From contig JAGQYY010000003.1 of assembly GCA_020435825.1 (NCBI GenBank), forward strand, positions 18,691 to 74,461: DNA of 55,771 nt. The letters run 5' to 3'. Source of the stretch: Aequorivita sp. (GTDB lineage Bacteria; Bacteroidota; Bacteroidia; Flavobacteriales; Flavobacteriaceae). Below are positions 16,601 to 24,153 of the stretch, one piece after another. The position numbers and the translations under genes were made by a program. Position 1 is the first letter of the stretch, and each line of letters begins with the position of its first letter. The notes under the pieces are model-generated. The model was not told the origin of the DNA and ran no database searches. It saw only the letters and a list, made by a program, of their open reading frames with translations.

Positions 16601-17125
16601 ATTGCTGAAACTGAAAACCCAGTGATTACTTGCCCAGCTGACGTTAATGTTTCTGTTCCCAGCGGACAGCAATATACATTGCCTGATTATACTGGCGATG
16701 CATCTGCGACTGACAACTGTAACCCAGACCCGGTTATTACACAGGATCCTGCTGCAGGAACTATGGTTGGAGTAGGTGTTACAACTATCACAATGACTGC
16801 AACCGATGCTGCAGGCAATGAAGACACGTGTACTTTTACAGTTACTGTGGATGAATTAATAGGAATTGGCGAAAATGAATTTGCCAACAACTTGCTGCTT
16901 TATCCAAATCCAACAACTGGTGAAATTACACTTAAAAATAATACAACAGCACAATTGAAAAACATAATCATTACTGATGTGAAAGGTAGAACTATTAAAA
17001 ACATAGATCTTTCCGGAGCAGGAATTGAAACCAATTTCTCATTGGATGAACTTGCCACAGGAATGTATTTTGTGAAAATAAATGCAGTAGATACAAACAT
17101 TGTGAAGCGTATTGTGAAACAATAA
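13676..17125 (+). CDS. Secreted M36 (fungalysin-type) zinc metalloprotease with T9SS sorting domain
   Basis: An 1149-residue secreted protease. A signal peptide (about 1-22, GTIVAQ) precedes a fungalysin propeptide-like region (about 45-200). The catalytic domain has the zinc motif HEYGH (H429, E430, H433) and a downstream glutamate in GEGWSDFF (E457). After the catalytic domain come an Ig-like region (about 650-785), a lamin-tail-like region (LVISEINLETPDRFEIQNVG), a HYR domain (about 985-1062, ITCPADVNVSVPSG, TATDAAGNEDTC) and a type A T9SS C-terminal sorting domain (about 1073-1149, LLYPNPTTGEITL, GMYFVKINA). It should cross the outer membrane by the type IX system and be surface-bound or released. 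It is divergent from the ECF sigma gene. Confidence 0.93.
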   Translation: MKKVTRSFFLAIMLVFSGTIVAQNFSGTINKQLNHFLEQNELLPQDLQWQITSETVSRTSGIQHIYFRQLLNEIEIYGTESGIHTLANGEVISSDNKFIKSIAEKLSGTNQPGLTAAQAVQAAAMQLGYSLNGSLTVLEGPNGVARETLLSDGGISLSPIPAKLMYALTETDQLVLCWDISIQEKSQQDWWSLRVNATTGEIVNRANWMVSCAIHHDHSNDVKVMDFNANLYDIPNYDEIIANKPAACTECYEVFALPLESPYYGARTIEVQPADPTASPYGWHDTDGVVGAEYTTTRGNNANAYEDGNNSGYQPDAGANLEFTGYPFSQIYTSGNQYEDAAITNLFYMNNIFHDIMYQYGFDEVSGNFQENNYGNGGSGSDSVNAEAQDGSGSCNANFATPPDGSNPRMQMYICNDKDGDFDNLVIIHEYGHGVSNRLTGGPAASGCLQNQEQMGEGWSDFFGVLLTIEPGDVGTDARAVGTYLFGQGQGGGGIRDYPYSTDMGVNPQTYDFIKTAAVPHGVGSVWAETLWEVTWALIDEHGFDPNPYNFTGDINQDAGNIQALALVTEGMKLQPCSPGFIDGRDAIFAADQALYGGANECLLWDAFAKRGLGFSASQGSSSSRSDGTQAFDTPSQTASLSVLEEVCATSGVQTGLTGGTPNGGTYSGPGVTDDGNGSTFTFDPAVAGVGVHTITYDVPAGPCSVASSATDTIEVLAVPDGPITTGVSDFCVGDPVTVTATLNDPNNVIRWFDAATGGNFLFEGTSYTFTPTGTTDVYAQESAPGPLSQLVISEINLETPDRFEIQNVGIAKDYTGYKVAVSDTPYANINTVNSIVKNLSSMGANSVVDWNDDSGSGYWGNNLYWDNSGTGWILIIDPSGGVVDSVFWNFSAAEIAGFNVTIAGFNITAANLDWTGVGANLSIDCSSGSFRRVGDTDSAADWSGICESSDFGTPNSDINLGASGCPGERTLTEVIAETENPVITCPADVNVSVPSGQQYTLPDYTGDASATDNCNPDPVITQDPAAGTMVGVGVTTITMTATDAAGNEDTCTFTVTVDELIGIGENEFANNLLLYPNPTTGEITLKNNTTAQLKNIIITDVKGRTIKNIDLSGAGIETNFSLDELATGMYFVKINAVDTNIVKRIVKQ

Positions 17126-17145
17126 ATCCCTGATTGATAAATTTT

Positions 17146-17180
17146 AAAAACCCGCGGCAATTTGTTTTCCGCGGGTTTTT
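17146..17180 (+). terminator. Intrinsic terminator after the M36 protease
   Basis: AAAAACCCGCGG (17146-17157) pairs perfectly with CCGCGGGTTTTT (17169-17180), an 11-base loop apart, with a T run in the right arm. It ends the protease transcript 20 bases after the stop. Confidence 0.88.
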
Positions 17181-17197
17181 TACACCCCACTTTTCAA

Positions 17198-17205
17198 TAA
17201 CTTTG
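17198..17205 (+). promoter_or_regulatory. -7 element TAACTTTG directly before an ATG
   Basis: TAACTTTG ends 4 bases before the ATG at 17210. A matching -33 TTG at the usual distance is not seen. If used, transcription would start at or next to the start codon, giving a leaderless or nearly leaderless mRNA. Confidence 0.45.
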
Positions 17206-17209
17206 GCAA

Positions 17210-17752
17210 ATGAAAAAAATTTTATGTTTTGCGGGCAGTAACAGCAGTAAGTCCATCAATGATAAATTAGTAAGTTTTGCTGCTGCACAAATTATTGGCC
17301 ACAGTGTTGCGGTTATTAAACTAACAAACTATGACCTTCCAATGTTTGGAGAAGATATTGAACGTGAAAAAGGATATTCCATAGATTTGAAAATACTCCA
17401 TAACAAAATCAAAGAAGCAGATGCACTTGTAATTTCTGTAAACGAGCATAACAGAACCGTTTCGGCATATTTTAAAAATACAATTGATTGGCTTTCAAGA
17501 CTGGACCGTAACTTTCTTCAAGAAAAGAAAGTCCTTTTGATGAGCACTTCAAACGGAAAACGTGGCGCTGCTTCTGCTTTGGAATATACAAAAAACGTAC
17601 TTCCCAGGTTTGGCGCTACAGTGGTAGAAAGCTTTAGCTTTCCTTCGTTCTCAGAAAATTTTTCTGAAGAAACCAACACTATTTCCAACGAAGTTTTATT
17701 ACTTGGTTTTACAGATGTTATTCAAAATTTTGTGCATCAAATTGAACAATAA
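17210..17752 (+). CDS. NADPH-dependent FMN reductase family protein
   Basis: A 180-residue flavodoxin-fold protein. The phosphate loop for FMN is FAGSNSSKSINDKL at residues 6-19, and the family signature continues with ADALVISVNEHNRTVSAYFK and NTIDWLSR. Such enzymes use NAD(P)H to reduce FMN, quinones or azo compounds; the substrate here is not known. Its TAA stop overlaps the ATG of pabB by one base (TAATG), so the two are translationally coupled. The reason for that link is unclear. Confidence 0.9.
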   Translation: MKKILCFAGSNSSKSINDKLVSFAAAQIIGHSVAVIKLTNYDLPMFGEDIEREKGYSIDLKILHNKIKEADALVISVNEHNRTVSAYFKNTIDWLSRLDRNFLQEKKVLLMSTSNGKRGAASALEYTKNVLPRFGATVVESFSFPSFSENFSEETNTISNEVLLLGFTDVIQNFVHQIEQ

Positions 17753-19056
17753 TGCGCACCGTAAAGAAATATCCTTTTTCTTTAACCGAAGCCTCTAAAA
17801 ACTGCTTGCTCCGATGGGCGCAACAGTTCCATGAATTTGTGTGGCTGGACAGCAACAACTATTCACAACCCCATGAAACCTATCAGGCAATTCTTGCAGT
17901 TGATGCTTTTACGGCCCTTAGAACCGATTCCCAAGATGCTTTTAATAAGTTGAAGGAATATCAATCCACTACGGCAGATTGGATTTTTGGTTATCTTTCC
18001 TATGATCTTAAAAATGATGTTGAAAAACTCCATTCCAACAATGTTGACGGTCTGGATTTTCCTGATCTGTATTTTTTTCAACCTAAAAAACTGTTTCTTT
18101 TTTCTGAAAATAATGTTGAGATGCATTATTTGAATATAGCTTCCGATGAAATAGAAGAAGATTTTAATGCTATTTCTGAAATTAACCAGCAACCCGAGGA
18201 ATCCGAAATCTCGAAACCTATAAAAATAAGTATCCGGACCTCGAAAGATAGTTATCTTCAGAAAGTTGAAGAGGTACTTGGGCATATTAAACGTGGAGAT
18301 ATTTATGAAGTGAATATCTGTCAGGAATTCTATTCCGAAGATTCTGAAATCAACCCGCTGGAAACATTTCTTCAGCTTAATAAAATTTCAATACCGCCAT
18401 TTTCTGTTTTTCTTAAGCTGAATGAAATTTTTGCCCTTTCGGCTTCACCGGAACGGTATTTAAAGAGAACAGGAACCGCTGTTGTTTCCCAACCTATAAA
18501 AGGAACGGCAAAACGCCTAAAAAATAAAGTGGAAGATTTAAAAATGGCACAGCAATTGGCCAATGATCCTAAAGAGCGTAGCGAAAACATAATGATTACA
18601 GATTTGGTGCGCAACGATCTTTCCCGCATTGCCGAAAAAGGAAGTGTTTCCGTTGAAGAACTTTGCGCCATTTATACTTTTGAGCAAGTGCACCAGATGG
18701 TTTCCACAGTTACTTGTAGCGTTGCGCAAACTATTTCCAGTGTTGAGATCTTGAGAAACACTTTTCCAATGGGAAGTATGACAGGCGCCCCGAAAATTTC
18801 TGCGATGCAAATAAAAATAGAAGAAACAGAAGACGCCAAACGCGGTTTATACAGCGGAGCTATCGGCTATTTTTCTCCTTCGGGAGATTTTGACTTTAAT
18901 GTTGTTATTAGAAGTATTCTTTATAATTCCTTAAAAAAATATGTAAGTTTTTCCGTTGGAAGTGCCATTACAATAAACTCAATACCCGAAAAGGAATACG
19001 AAGAGTGTTTATTGAAAGCAAAGGCAATGCGGGAAGTTCTGAACAATACTTTATGA
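17752..19056 (+). CDS. pabB: Aminodeoxychorismate synthase component I (PabB)
   Basis: A 434-residue chorismate-binding enzyme making 4-amino-4-deoxychorismate for folate synthesis, with ammonia from a separate glutaminase. Signature blocks: FSVFLKLNEIFALSASPERY, QPIKGTAKR, SENIMITDLVRNDLSR, YTFEQVHQMVSTV and FPMGSMTGAPKISAM. The lysine in PIKGT is the residue typical of PabB (anthranilate synthase has PIAGT there), which supports PabB over TrpE. The N-terminal 150 residues are the weaker Anth_synt_I_N region. It overlaps the FMN reductase stop by one base. The glutaminase PabA and lyase PabC are not encoded in the window. Confidence 0.9.
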   Translation: MRTVKKYPFSLTEASKNCLLRWAQQFHEFVWLDSNNYSQPHETYQAILAVDAFTALRTDSQDAFNKLKEYQSTTADWIFGYLSYDLKNDVEKLHSNNVDGLDFPDLYFFQPKKLFLFSENNVEMHYLNIASDEIEEDFNAISEINQQPEESEISKPIKISIRTSKDSYLQKVEEVLGHIKRGDIYEVNICQEFYSEDSEINPLETFLQLNKISIPPFSVFLKLNEIFALSASPERYLKRTGTAVVSQPIKGTAKRLKNKVEDLKMAQQLANDPKERSENIMITDLVRNDLSRIAEKGSVSVEELCAIYTFEQVHQMVSTVTCSVAQTISSVEILRNTFPMGSMTGAPKISAMQIKIEETEDAKRGLYSGAIGYFSPSGDFDFNVVIRSILYNSLKKYVSFSVGSAITINSIPEKEYEECLLKAKAMREVLNNTL

Positions 19057-19166
19057 GTTTAAAGGCTTATAAACCTTTTTTATTAGCTTTTAAGCTCATA
19101 TAATCCATTTATTAGTGTTTAAACTAATAAAATACATTTATTAGTGTTTAAGCTAATAAATTTATA
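19051..19166. repeat. Four-copy 29-bp tandem repeat of palindromes (candidate operator array)
   Basis: Units start at 19051, 19080, 19109 and 19138, exactly 29 bp apart. Each has a 22-bp core of the form TTATTAG-N8-CTAATAA. Units 3 and 4 are identical in the core except one base (TTTAAACTAA versus TTTAAGCTAA). Units 1 and 2 are more diverged (TTATGAGTTT...GCTTATAA; TTATTAGCTTTTAAGCTCAT). Unit 1 overlaps the last codons and stop of pabB; unit 4 ends at the -7 element of the next gene. The spacing places the sites on gradually rotating faces of the helix. A repressor or activator array for the SatD-like operon is the simplest reading. Confidence 0.85.
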
Positions 19167-19172
19167 TATTTG
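19165..19172 (+). promoter_or_regulatory. -7 element TATATTTG for the SatD-like/DUF3307/tilS genes
   Basis: TATATTTG matches the Bacteroidota consensus TAnnTTTG exactly and predicts a transcription start near 19178, about 10 bases before the ATG at 19189. The -33 region would lie inside repeat unit 4, so a protein bound there would block RNA polymerase. Confidence 0.6.
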
Positions 19173-19188
19173 AATAAACTTTTAACGA

Positions 19189-19875
19189 ATGAACTATTCG
19201 GTTATATCTGGTGATATTGTCTCATCAACAGGCTTGCATACTCAAGATCGCAAATTTGTTGAAGAAAATCTCAATGACCTGCTCCACAATTTGAAACAGG
19301 AGTTCAATGTCTATGGCCGTATTATAAAAGGCGATTATTTGGAATGTGTTGTTCCCAATGCCGCAGAAGGCCTGCAAGTGGCATTGGCCATAAAGAGTTT
19401 TGTGAAGGCAATTCCAATTAGAATAAAAACGTATAAAAGTGAAGACAATAGGATAAAGCAATTCAAAACCCACGGAATAAGGCTTGCTATTGGTTATGGC
19501 GAATTGAGCCGCTACAAGCCCGAAGAAGGAGTTATCGATGGTGAGGCCATTTATCTTTCGGGTCGTGAAATAAGCGGTGAAACAACGTACAACAAAGAGC
19601 GCATCGTTATAAAAAATACCTTGTTTTTTGCTTCAAAAGATGAAAAATTAAATAAAAATTTTCAACCTTTATTGGCGCTATTGGATGTTTTGCTGAGTAA
19701 GGCAACTTCTAGACAATGTGAAGTATTGTACCTAAAACTGATGAATAACCAAGAGGAGGAAATAGCTAAACGCCTTGGCATTGGACAGTCTGCCGTCAAC
19801 CAACACTCAACCAGTGTTGGTTGGAATGCCATTGAAGAAGCGGTAAACTATTTTAAAACGATAATTTCAAAGTAA
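19189..19875 (+). CDS. SatD-like protein with C-terminal helix-turn-helix
   Basis: A 228-residue protein starting MNYSVISGDIVSSTGL, the opening typical of the SatD family (SGDIxxS). A nucleotidyl-cyclase-like alpha/beta core is suggested by GRIIKGDYLECVVPNAAEGLQ and HGIRLAIGYGELSRY (each within 21 residues of context), but the metal-binding pattern of true cyclases is not clear. Residues about 175-225 form a sigma-70 region 4/LuxR-like HTH: LMNNQEEEIAKRLGIGQSAV, NQHSTSVGWNAIEEAV. The stop is 5 bases before the DUF3307 gene. It may bind the four-palindrome array in its own promoter (inference). SatD was named in streptococci within a satellite operon of unclear role. Confidence 0.8.
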   Translation: MNYSVISGDIVSSTGLHTQDRKFVEENLNDLLHNLKQEFNVYGRIIKGDYLECVVPNAAEGLQVALAIKSFVKAIPIRIKTYKSEDNRIKQFKTHGIRLAIGYGELSRYKPEEGVIDGEAIYLSGREISGETTYNKERIVIKNTLFFASKDEKLNKNFQPLLALLDVLLSKATSRQCEVLYLKLMNNQEEEIAKRLGIGQSAVNQHSTSVGWNAIEEAVNYFKTIISK

Positions 19876-19880
19876 ACACT

Positions 19881-20585
19881 ATGGGAATAAAGGAATTATT
19901 ACTGCTCCAATTTATTGCACATCTGTGCTTGGATTATTTTTTCCAGACAGATAAATTGGCAAAGCAAAAAAACACAACCGGTTTTAAGAGTCCCTTTTTG
20001 TATTGGCACGCATTGGTGTGTTTTGTTTTGGCGTGGTTGTTTTCTTTACAAATAAGTTTCGTATTGGCTGCTGGAATAATTTCAATGACCCACTTTTTGA
20101 TAGACGGATTTAAACGTCACCTAAATAACAGTAAGTACTTTGGCCGATATGCTTTTTTTATAGATCAAGCAGCTCATTTGGCTATTCTCACATTAGTAGT
20201 TATTCTATTTGACAAATGGTACGGCATTGATCCTTCAATTAATGTTTCAATAAATTTTAAATATTTGCTCATGGTCACGGGATACTTAGTATGCTTAAAA
20301 CCAGCAAACATTTTTATAAGGGAAGTGTTTAAAGCTACCGAAATACAGGTGTCCAGTGACAATGAAATGCCCAACGCCGGAAAGGTTATCGGTGTTTTGG
20401 AGCGAATCCTAACATTAACATTTATAATCATTGCGCAATACTCGGCAGTCGGTTTTTTGATTGCGGCCAAGTCCATTCTCCGTTATGGAAACAATGAAAC
20501 CTTAAAAACGGAGTACGTGCTCATTGGTACGATGCTCAGCTTCGGAATAGCTGTTATTGCAGGAATAATTATTAACTTCTTCTAA
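19881..20585 (+). CDS. DUF3307 family membrane protein
   Basis: A 234-residue integral membrane protein with about six hydrophobic segments. The N-terminus LLLQFIAHLCLDYFFQTDKLA and the histidine-containing THFLIDGFKR segment are typical of DUF3307. The pairing with a SatD-like gene, as here, is recurrent in Bacteroidota to my knowledge. Function is unknown; the His/Asp residues placed next to membrane helices (AHLCLD, HFLID, DQAAH) could bind metal, which would fit a membrane hydrolase or transporter, but this is a guess. Confidence 0.82.
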   Translation: MGIKELLLLQFIAHLCLDYFFQTDKLAKQKNTTGFKSPFLYWHALVCFVLAWLFSLQISFVLAAGIISMTHFLIDGFKRHLNNSKYFGRYAFFIDQAAHLAILTLVVILFDKWYGIDPSINVSINFKYLLMVTGYLVCLKPANIFIREVFKATEIQVSSDNEMPNAGKVIGVLERILTLTFIIIAQYSAVGFLIAAKSILRYGNNETLKTEYVLIGTMLSFGIAVIAGIIINFF

Positions 20586-20597
20586 ATTTAAATCAGA

Positions 20598-21902
20598 TTG
20601 CTCAATCATTTTAAAAAAAATATTGGAACCGATTTTTCTTTTATGGAAGGAAAAAAAATGCTCATAGCCTGTAGCGGCGGAATGGATAGCGTGGTTTTGA
20701 CACATTTGATGAAAAAATCAAACTTTGAGATTGCTTTGGCACATTGCAATTTTTCATTACGTGGAAAAGAGAGCGATGGAGATGAAATGTTTGTGATTGG
20801 TTTGGCGAAAAGCATGCAAATTCCAGTATTTGTTGAAACTTTTGACACAAAAAAGATTGCTCAAGAGCACAAAATTTCAACCCAAATGGCAGCTCGTGAT
20901 CTTCGTTATGCTTGGTTTGATGAAATTTTAAAAGATTTTAAATTTGATTATTTACTGACTGCACACCATCTAGACGACAATTTGGAAACGTTTTTCATAA
21001 ATCTTTCCCGTGGAACAGGCTTAACCGGACTTGCAGGAATTCCGAAGAGAAACAACAAAATAATAAGACCGCTTTTAGATTTTTCACGCGAAGAAATCTT
21101 AAAATATGCGGAAGAAAATAATTTGAAATGGCGCGAAGACAGTAGTAACTTAAAGACTGACTATCTTCGGAATAAGTTGCGTTTGGAAGTATTGCCGCAG
21201 TTTAAGGAGACCAATGAAGCACTTTTGAAAAATTTTCAGAAAACACAGCGGAACATACAAGCATCACAAAACCTTATTGAAGATTACACTGCTTTAGTTT
21301 ACAACTTAGTTGTTAGCGAAGCTGTGGATTCATATAATATCAACATCCCAAAAATTAAAGAACTTCCACATACAGATGCTTTGCTATATGAATTGTTGCA
21401 TGGTTTCGGTTTTACGGAATGGGAAGATGTTTCAAATTTGCTTGATGCGCAAACAGGGAAACAACTTTTTTCAAAAACGCACCGACTTATTAAAAATCGA
21501 GAAGAATTAGTGCTTACCGAAATTGATTTAGAAAAACGGAATGATGAATTTTTGGTTTTTGAAGAAGAAATAACTTTTCCAATAAACTTAAAAATTGAAC
21601 CGTCAAAATACATAGGCGAAACTGAGAAAAACTTGATTTATGTTGCTTCTGAAAAATTAAACTTCCCCTTAAAGCTCAGAAAATGGAAAAATGGCGATAG
21701 TTTTCAACCTTTTGGAATGAAAGGAAAAAAGAAGTTGAGTAAATTTTTCAAAGACGAAAAAATATCCTTAAACGAAAAGGAAAAAATTTGGCTGCTTTTA
21801 AGCGAAGAAAAAATAGTATGGGTAATTGGCCACAGGATGGATGACCGTTTCAAAATAACCGAAAAAACAAAAAGAATTTTGAAGATAACTTTCTGGAATT
21901 GA
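20598..21902 (+). CDS. tilS: tRNA(Ile)-lysidine synthase
   Basis: A 434-residue enzyme that attaches lysine to C34 of tRNA-Ile(CAU) so that it reads AUA codons. The ATP pyrophosphatase loop SGGMDS is at residues 26-31, followed by ALAHCNFSLRGKESDGDE and LLTAHHLDDNLETFFINL. The C-terminal TilS domain (LPLKLRKWKNGDSFQPFGMK quoted as LRKWKNGDSFQPFGM) is intact. The start shown is TTG at 20598, which gives the usual 25 residues before the loop; an ATG at 20643 would leave only 10. It lies 12 bases after DUF3307, so it probably shares that operon. Confidence 0.93.
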   Translation: MLNHFKKNIGTDFSFMEGKKMLIACSGGMDSVVLTHLMKKSNFEIALAHCNFSLRGKESDGDEMFVIGLAKSMQIPVFVETFDTKKIAQEHKISTQMAARDLRYAWFDEILKDFKFDYLLTAHHLDDNLETFFINLSRGTGLTGLAGIPKRNNKIIRPLLDFSREEILKYAEENNLKWREDSSNLKTDYLRNKLRLEVLPQFKETNEALLKNFQKTQRNIQASQNLIEDYTALVYNLVVSEAVDSYNINIPKIKELPHTDALLYELLHGFGFTEWEDVSNLLDAQTGKQLFSKTHRLIKNREELVLTEIDLEKRNDEFLVFEEEITFPINLKIEPSKYIGETEKNLIYVASEKLNFPLKLRKWKNGDSFQPFGMKGKKKLSKFFKDEKISLNEKEKIWLLLSEEKIVWVIGHRMDDRFKITEKTKRILKITFWN

Positions 21903-21907
21903 ATGTA

Positions 21908-22036
21908 TATAAAAAAAGAATCCCGACCGTTGGCCGAGATCCTTTAACAAACCTAACTTAGTAAACTTTAAAGTGCACTAATAATATTTTCTATCCCCAC
22001 AAAAAATATTGCTTTGTGCATTATCCACTAATTCTA
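21908..22036 (-). ncRNA. Candidate small RNA on the minus strand between tilS and pfkA
   Basis: The minus strand has a full Bacteroidota promoter: TTG at 22072-22070, 20-base spacer, TATATTTG at 22049-22042. Transcription would begin near 22036. It would end at a 14-bp stem (21945-21932 with 21928-21915, all Watson-Crick or G-U pairs, 3-base loop) followed by a U run (21917-21911). The RNA of about 125 bases contains a further nested hairpin: TGCAC/GTGCA (22020-22016 with 21978-21974) enclosing an 8-bp stem (22010-22003 with 21990-21983) and a 12-base loop with GUGGGGAUAG. No ORF is present. I do not recognise the family. Confidence 0.55.
21911..21945 (-). terminator. Intrinsic terminator on the minus strand (end of the small RNA)
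   Basis: A 14-bp stem with loop AAC, then a U-rich tail when read on the minus strand. On the plus strand the hairpin has two mismatches and no T run after it, so it is not a terminator for tilS. Confidence 0.75.
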
Positions 22037-22041
22037 TGAGT

Positions 22042-22072
22042 CAAATATATGTCGGTTATTAAATTTTCGCAA
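22042..22072 (-). promoter_or_regulatory. Promoter of the candidate small RNA
   Basis: Read on the minus strand: TTG (22072-22070), exactly 20 bases, TATATTTG (22049-22042). Both elements match the consensus without mismatch. There is no minus-strand coding frame downstream before the terminator at 21911-21945. Confidence 0.65.
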
Positions 22073-22109
22073 TACGTACTTACACGTATTTTTTCTGATT
22101 AAAATCATT

Positions 22110-22138
22110 TTGCATTATAAACATTAACAGTAACTTTC
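22110..22138 (+). promoter_or_regulatory. Promoter candidate for pfkA
   Basis: TTG (22110-22112), 18-base spacer, TAACTTTC (22131-22138, last base off consensus). The -7 element ends 5 bases before the pfkA ATG, so the transcript would be nearly leaderless. Confidence 0.45.
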
Positions 22139-22143
22139 CGTTT

Positions 22144-23127
22144 ATGAATATACCAAAAAAAATAGGGGTTTTGACAAGTGGGGGCGATGCCCCGGGAATG
22201 AACGCTGCAATTCGCGCGGTAGTCAGGTCTTGTGCTTATCACAATCTTGAATGTGTTGGTGTTTACCGCGGCTTACAAGGTTTGATAGAAGGGGATTTTA
22301 AAGAGTTGGACGCACGTTCTGTAAAAAACATAATCAATCGGGGAGGTACATTTCTTAAATCTGCCCGTTCCGAAGACTTTAGAACTGAAGCAGGTAGAAA
22401 AAAAGCATTCAGTAATCTCCAAAACGAAAACATAGATGCCTTGGTCGTCATTGGTGGAGACGGTACTTTTGCGGGAGCTTCGGTTTTTATAAAAGAATTT
22501 AACTTTCCCATTGTTGGCCTGCCGGGAACAATAGATAATGACATCAATGGAACAGATTACACCATTGGTTATGACACAGCTTTAAATACCGTTGTTGAAG
22601 CAATTGATAAAATTCGCGACACGGCAAATTCACACAACCGTCTATTTTTAGTAGAGGTGATGGGCCGCGATGCAGGAGATATTGCCTTGAACGCTGGTAT
22701 AGGAGCAGGTGCGGAGGAAATCTTGATCCCCGAGCAGAATATGGGTCGCGAACGCTTGCTGGAATCTTTAGGCCGAAGCAAAAAATCTGGAAAAACTTCG
22801 AGCATCGTTGTTGTTTCCGAAGGAGACCAAATAGGAAAGAATATCTTTGGCCTTGCTAGATATATTGAGGAAAATTTAAAAGAATACGAAGTTAGGGTTA
22901 CCGTCCTCGGCCACATTCAGCGGGGCGGTTCTCCAAGTTGTTATGATCGGGTGCTTGCAAGTCGATTGGGTGTTGGTGCTGTTGACGCATTACTGAAAGG
23001 TGAAAAAAACGTTATGATTGGAATTGTTCACAACAAAGTAACATCGGTACCTTTTTCCGAAGCAATAAAAGGCAGTAATGAAATTGACGAAGATTTGATA
23101 CGTGTTGCGGATATCATTTCAATTTAA
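22144..23127 (+). CDS. pfkA: ATP-dependent 6-phosphofructokinase
   Basis: A 327-residue enzyme phosphorylating fructose 6-phosphate. Motifs: GVLTSGGDAPGMNAAIRAVV near the N-terminus, VVIGGDGTFAGA, the catalytic PGTIDNDI and the substrate-binding EVMGRDAGDIAL and HIQRGGSP. The glycine in GGDGTF is the hallmark of ATP-dependent rather than pyrophosphate-dependent enzymes (those carry GGDDS). Length matches the bacterial short form. It leads an operon with gap (24 bases), a BadF-type kinase and pgi. Confidence 0.97.
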   Translation: MNIPKKIGVLTSGGDAPGMNAAIRAVVRSCAYHNLECVGVYRGLQGLIEGDFKELDARSVKNIINRGGTFLKSARSEDFRTEAGRKKAFSNLQNENIDALVVIGGDGTFAGASVFIKEFNFPIVGLPGTIDNDINGTDYTIGYDTALNTVVEAIDKIRDTANSHNRLFLVEVMGRDAGDIALNAGIGAGAEEILIPEQNMGRERLLESLGRSKKSGKTSSIVVVSEGDQIGKNIFGLARYIEENLKEYEVRVTVLGHIQRGGSPSCYDRVLASRLGVGAVDALLKGEKNVMIGIVHNKVTSVPFSEAIKGSNEIDEDLIRVADIISI

Positions 23128-23151
23128 AACATAAACAATTAAAATTTATAA

Positions 23152-24150
23152 ATGAGAACGAAAATAGGAATTAACGGCTTTGGCCGAATAGGGCGCCTTG
23201 CCTTTAGAATAGCAATACAAAGAAATGATATAGAAATAGTTGCGGTAAACGATTTGCTGGAAGTTGATCACTTGGCCTATTTATTGGAATATGATTCCGT
23301 TCACGGAAAATATCTCGGTAAAGTTGAAGTGAAGGATGGTAATCTAATCGTTGATGGCAATAATATAAGGGTCACTGCCGAAAAAAATCCCGAAAATTTA
23401 AAATGGGACAATGTCGGTGCTGAAATTATAATCGATTGTACCGGAATTTTCAAGGAAGTTGACTCTGCTTCGGCACATCTAAAGGCTGGTGCTAAAAAAG
23501 TAATTATTTCCGCGCCTTCCAAAACAGCGCCTATGTTTGTAGTGGGCGTGAACCATAAAGAAATTAAGCCTTCCGACACCATTATTTCAAACGCCTCTTG
23601 CACCACGAACTGTCTTGCGCCGATGGCAAAAATAATAAATGACGAATACGGAATTGTTGAAGCCTTGATGACAACGGTACATGCCGTAACAGCAACACAA
23701 TCTACTGTTGACCAGCCTTCAAAGAAAAATTACCGTCTTGGAAGAAGTGCGTTGAGCAATATCATTCCCACAACCACAGGCGCTGCCGTTGCCGTAACCA
23801 AAGTAATTCCAGAGTTGAACGGCAAACTTACGGGTATGGCTTTCCGCGTTCCAACAACTGATGTTTCCGTGGTAGATTTGACTGTTCGCACTAAAAAACC
23901 TGCGACCTACGAGGCAATAAAAGCACTTTTCAAAAAAGCTTCAGAAAATGAATACAAAGGAACCGTAAATTACACTGAAGATCAAGTGGTTTCACAGGAT
24001 TTTGTCTCTGATCCACATATTTGTACTTTTGATGCCAATGCCGGGATTGCACTTAATGATAATTTCTTTAAGTTAGTGGCTTGGTATGATAACGAATACG
24101 GCTACTCTGCAAAATTGGTAGATTTGGCCGCGCACGTTGCAACTTTATAA
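23152..24150 (+). CDS. gap: Glyceraldehyde-3-phosphate dehydrogenase, type I
   Basis: A 332-residue enzyme. NAD-binding start [14 protein letters not shown]; catalytic cysteine in [12 protein letters not shown]; histidine in [11 protein letters not shown]-terminal [15 protein letters not shown]. It catalyses the NAD-dependent oxidation of glyceraldehyde 3-phosphate to 1,3-bisphosphoglycerate. The residues after the Rossmann strand ([20 protein letters not shown]) include the aspartate favouring NAD. It is 24 bases after pfkA and 3 bases before the next gene. Confidence 0.97.
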   Translation: MRTKIGINGFGRIGRLAFRIAIQRNDIEIVAVNDLLEVDHLAYLLEYDSVHGKYLGKVEVKDGNLIVDGNNIRVTAEKNPENLKWDNVGAEIIIDCTGIFKEVDSASAHLKAGAKKVIISAPSKTAPMFVVGVNHKEIKPSDTIISNASCTTNCLAPMAKIINDEYGIVEALMTTVHAVTATQSTVDQPSKKNYRLGRSALSNIIPTTTGAAVAVTKVIPELNGKLTGMAFRVPTTDVSVVDLTVRTKKPATYEAIKALFKKASENEYKGTVNYTEDQVVSQDFVSDPHICTFDANAGIALNDNFFKLVAWYDNEYGYSAKLVDLAAHVATL

Positions 24151-24153
24151 ATT

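Noticed and set aside
19051..19166. 29-bp repeats as a small CRISPR array
   Set aside because: The repeats are contiguous palindromes without unique spacers, no cas gene is near, and they sit on a promoter.
20643..21902. tilS starting at the ATG at 20643
   Set aside because: It would leave only about 10 residues before the SGGMDS loop and drop the usual N-terminal helix; the TTG at 20598 fits the family better.
21908..22036. The minus-strand RNA as 6S RNA
   Set aside because: There is no long closing stem joining the two ends and no large central bubble, and the length is short for 6S.
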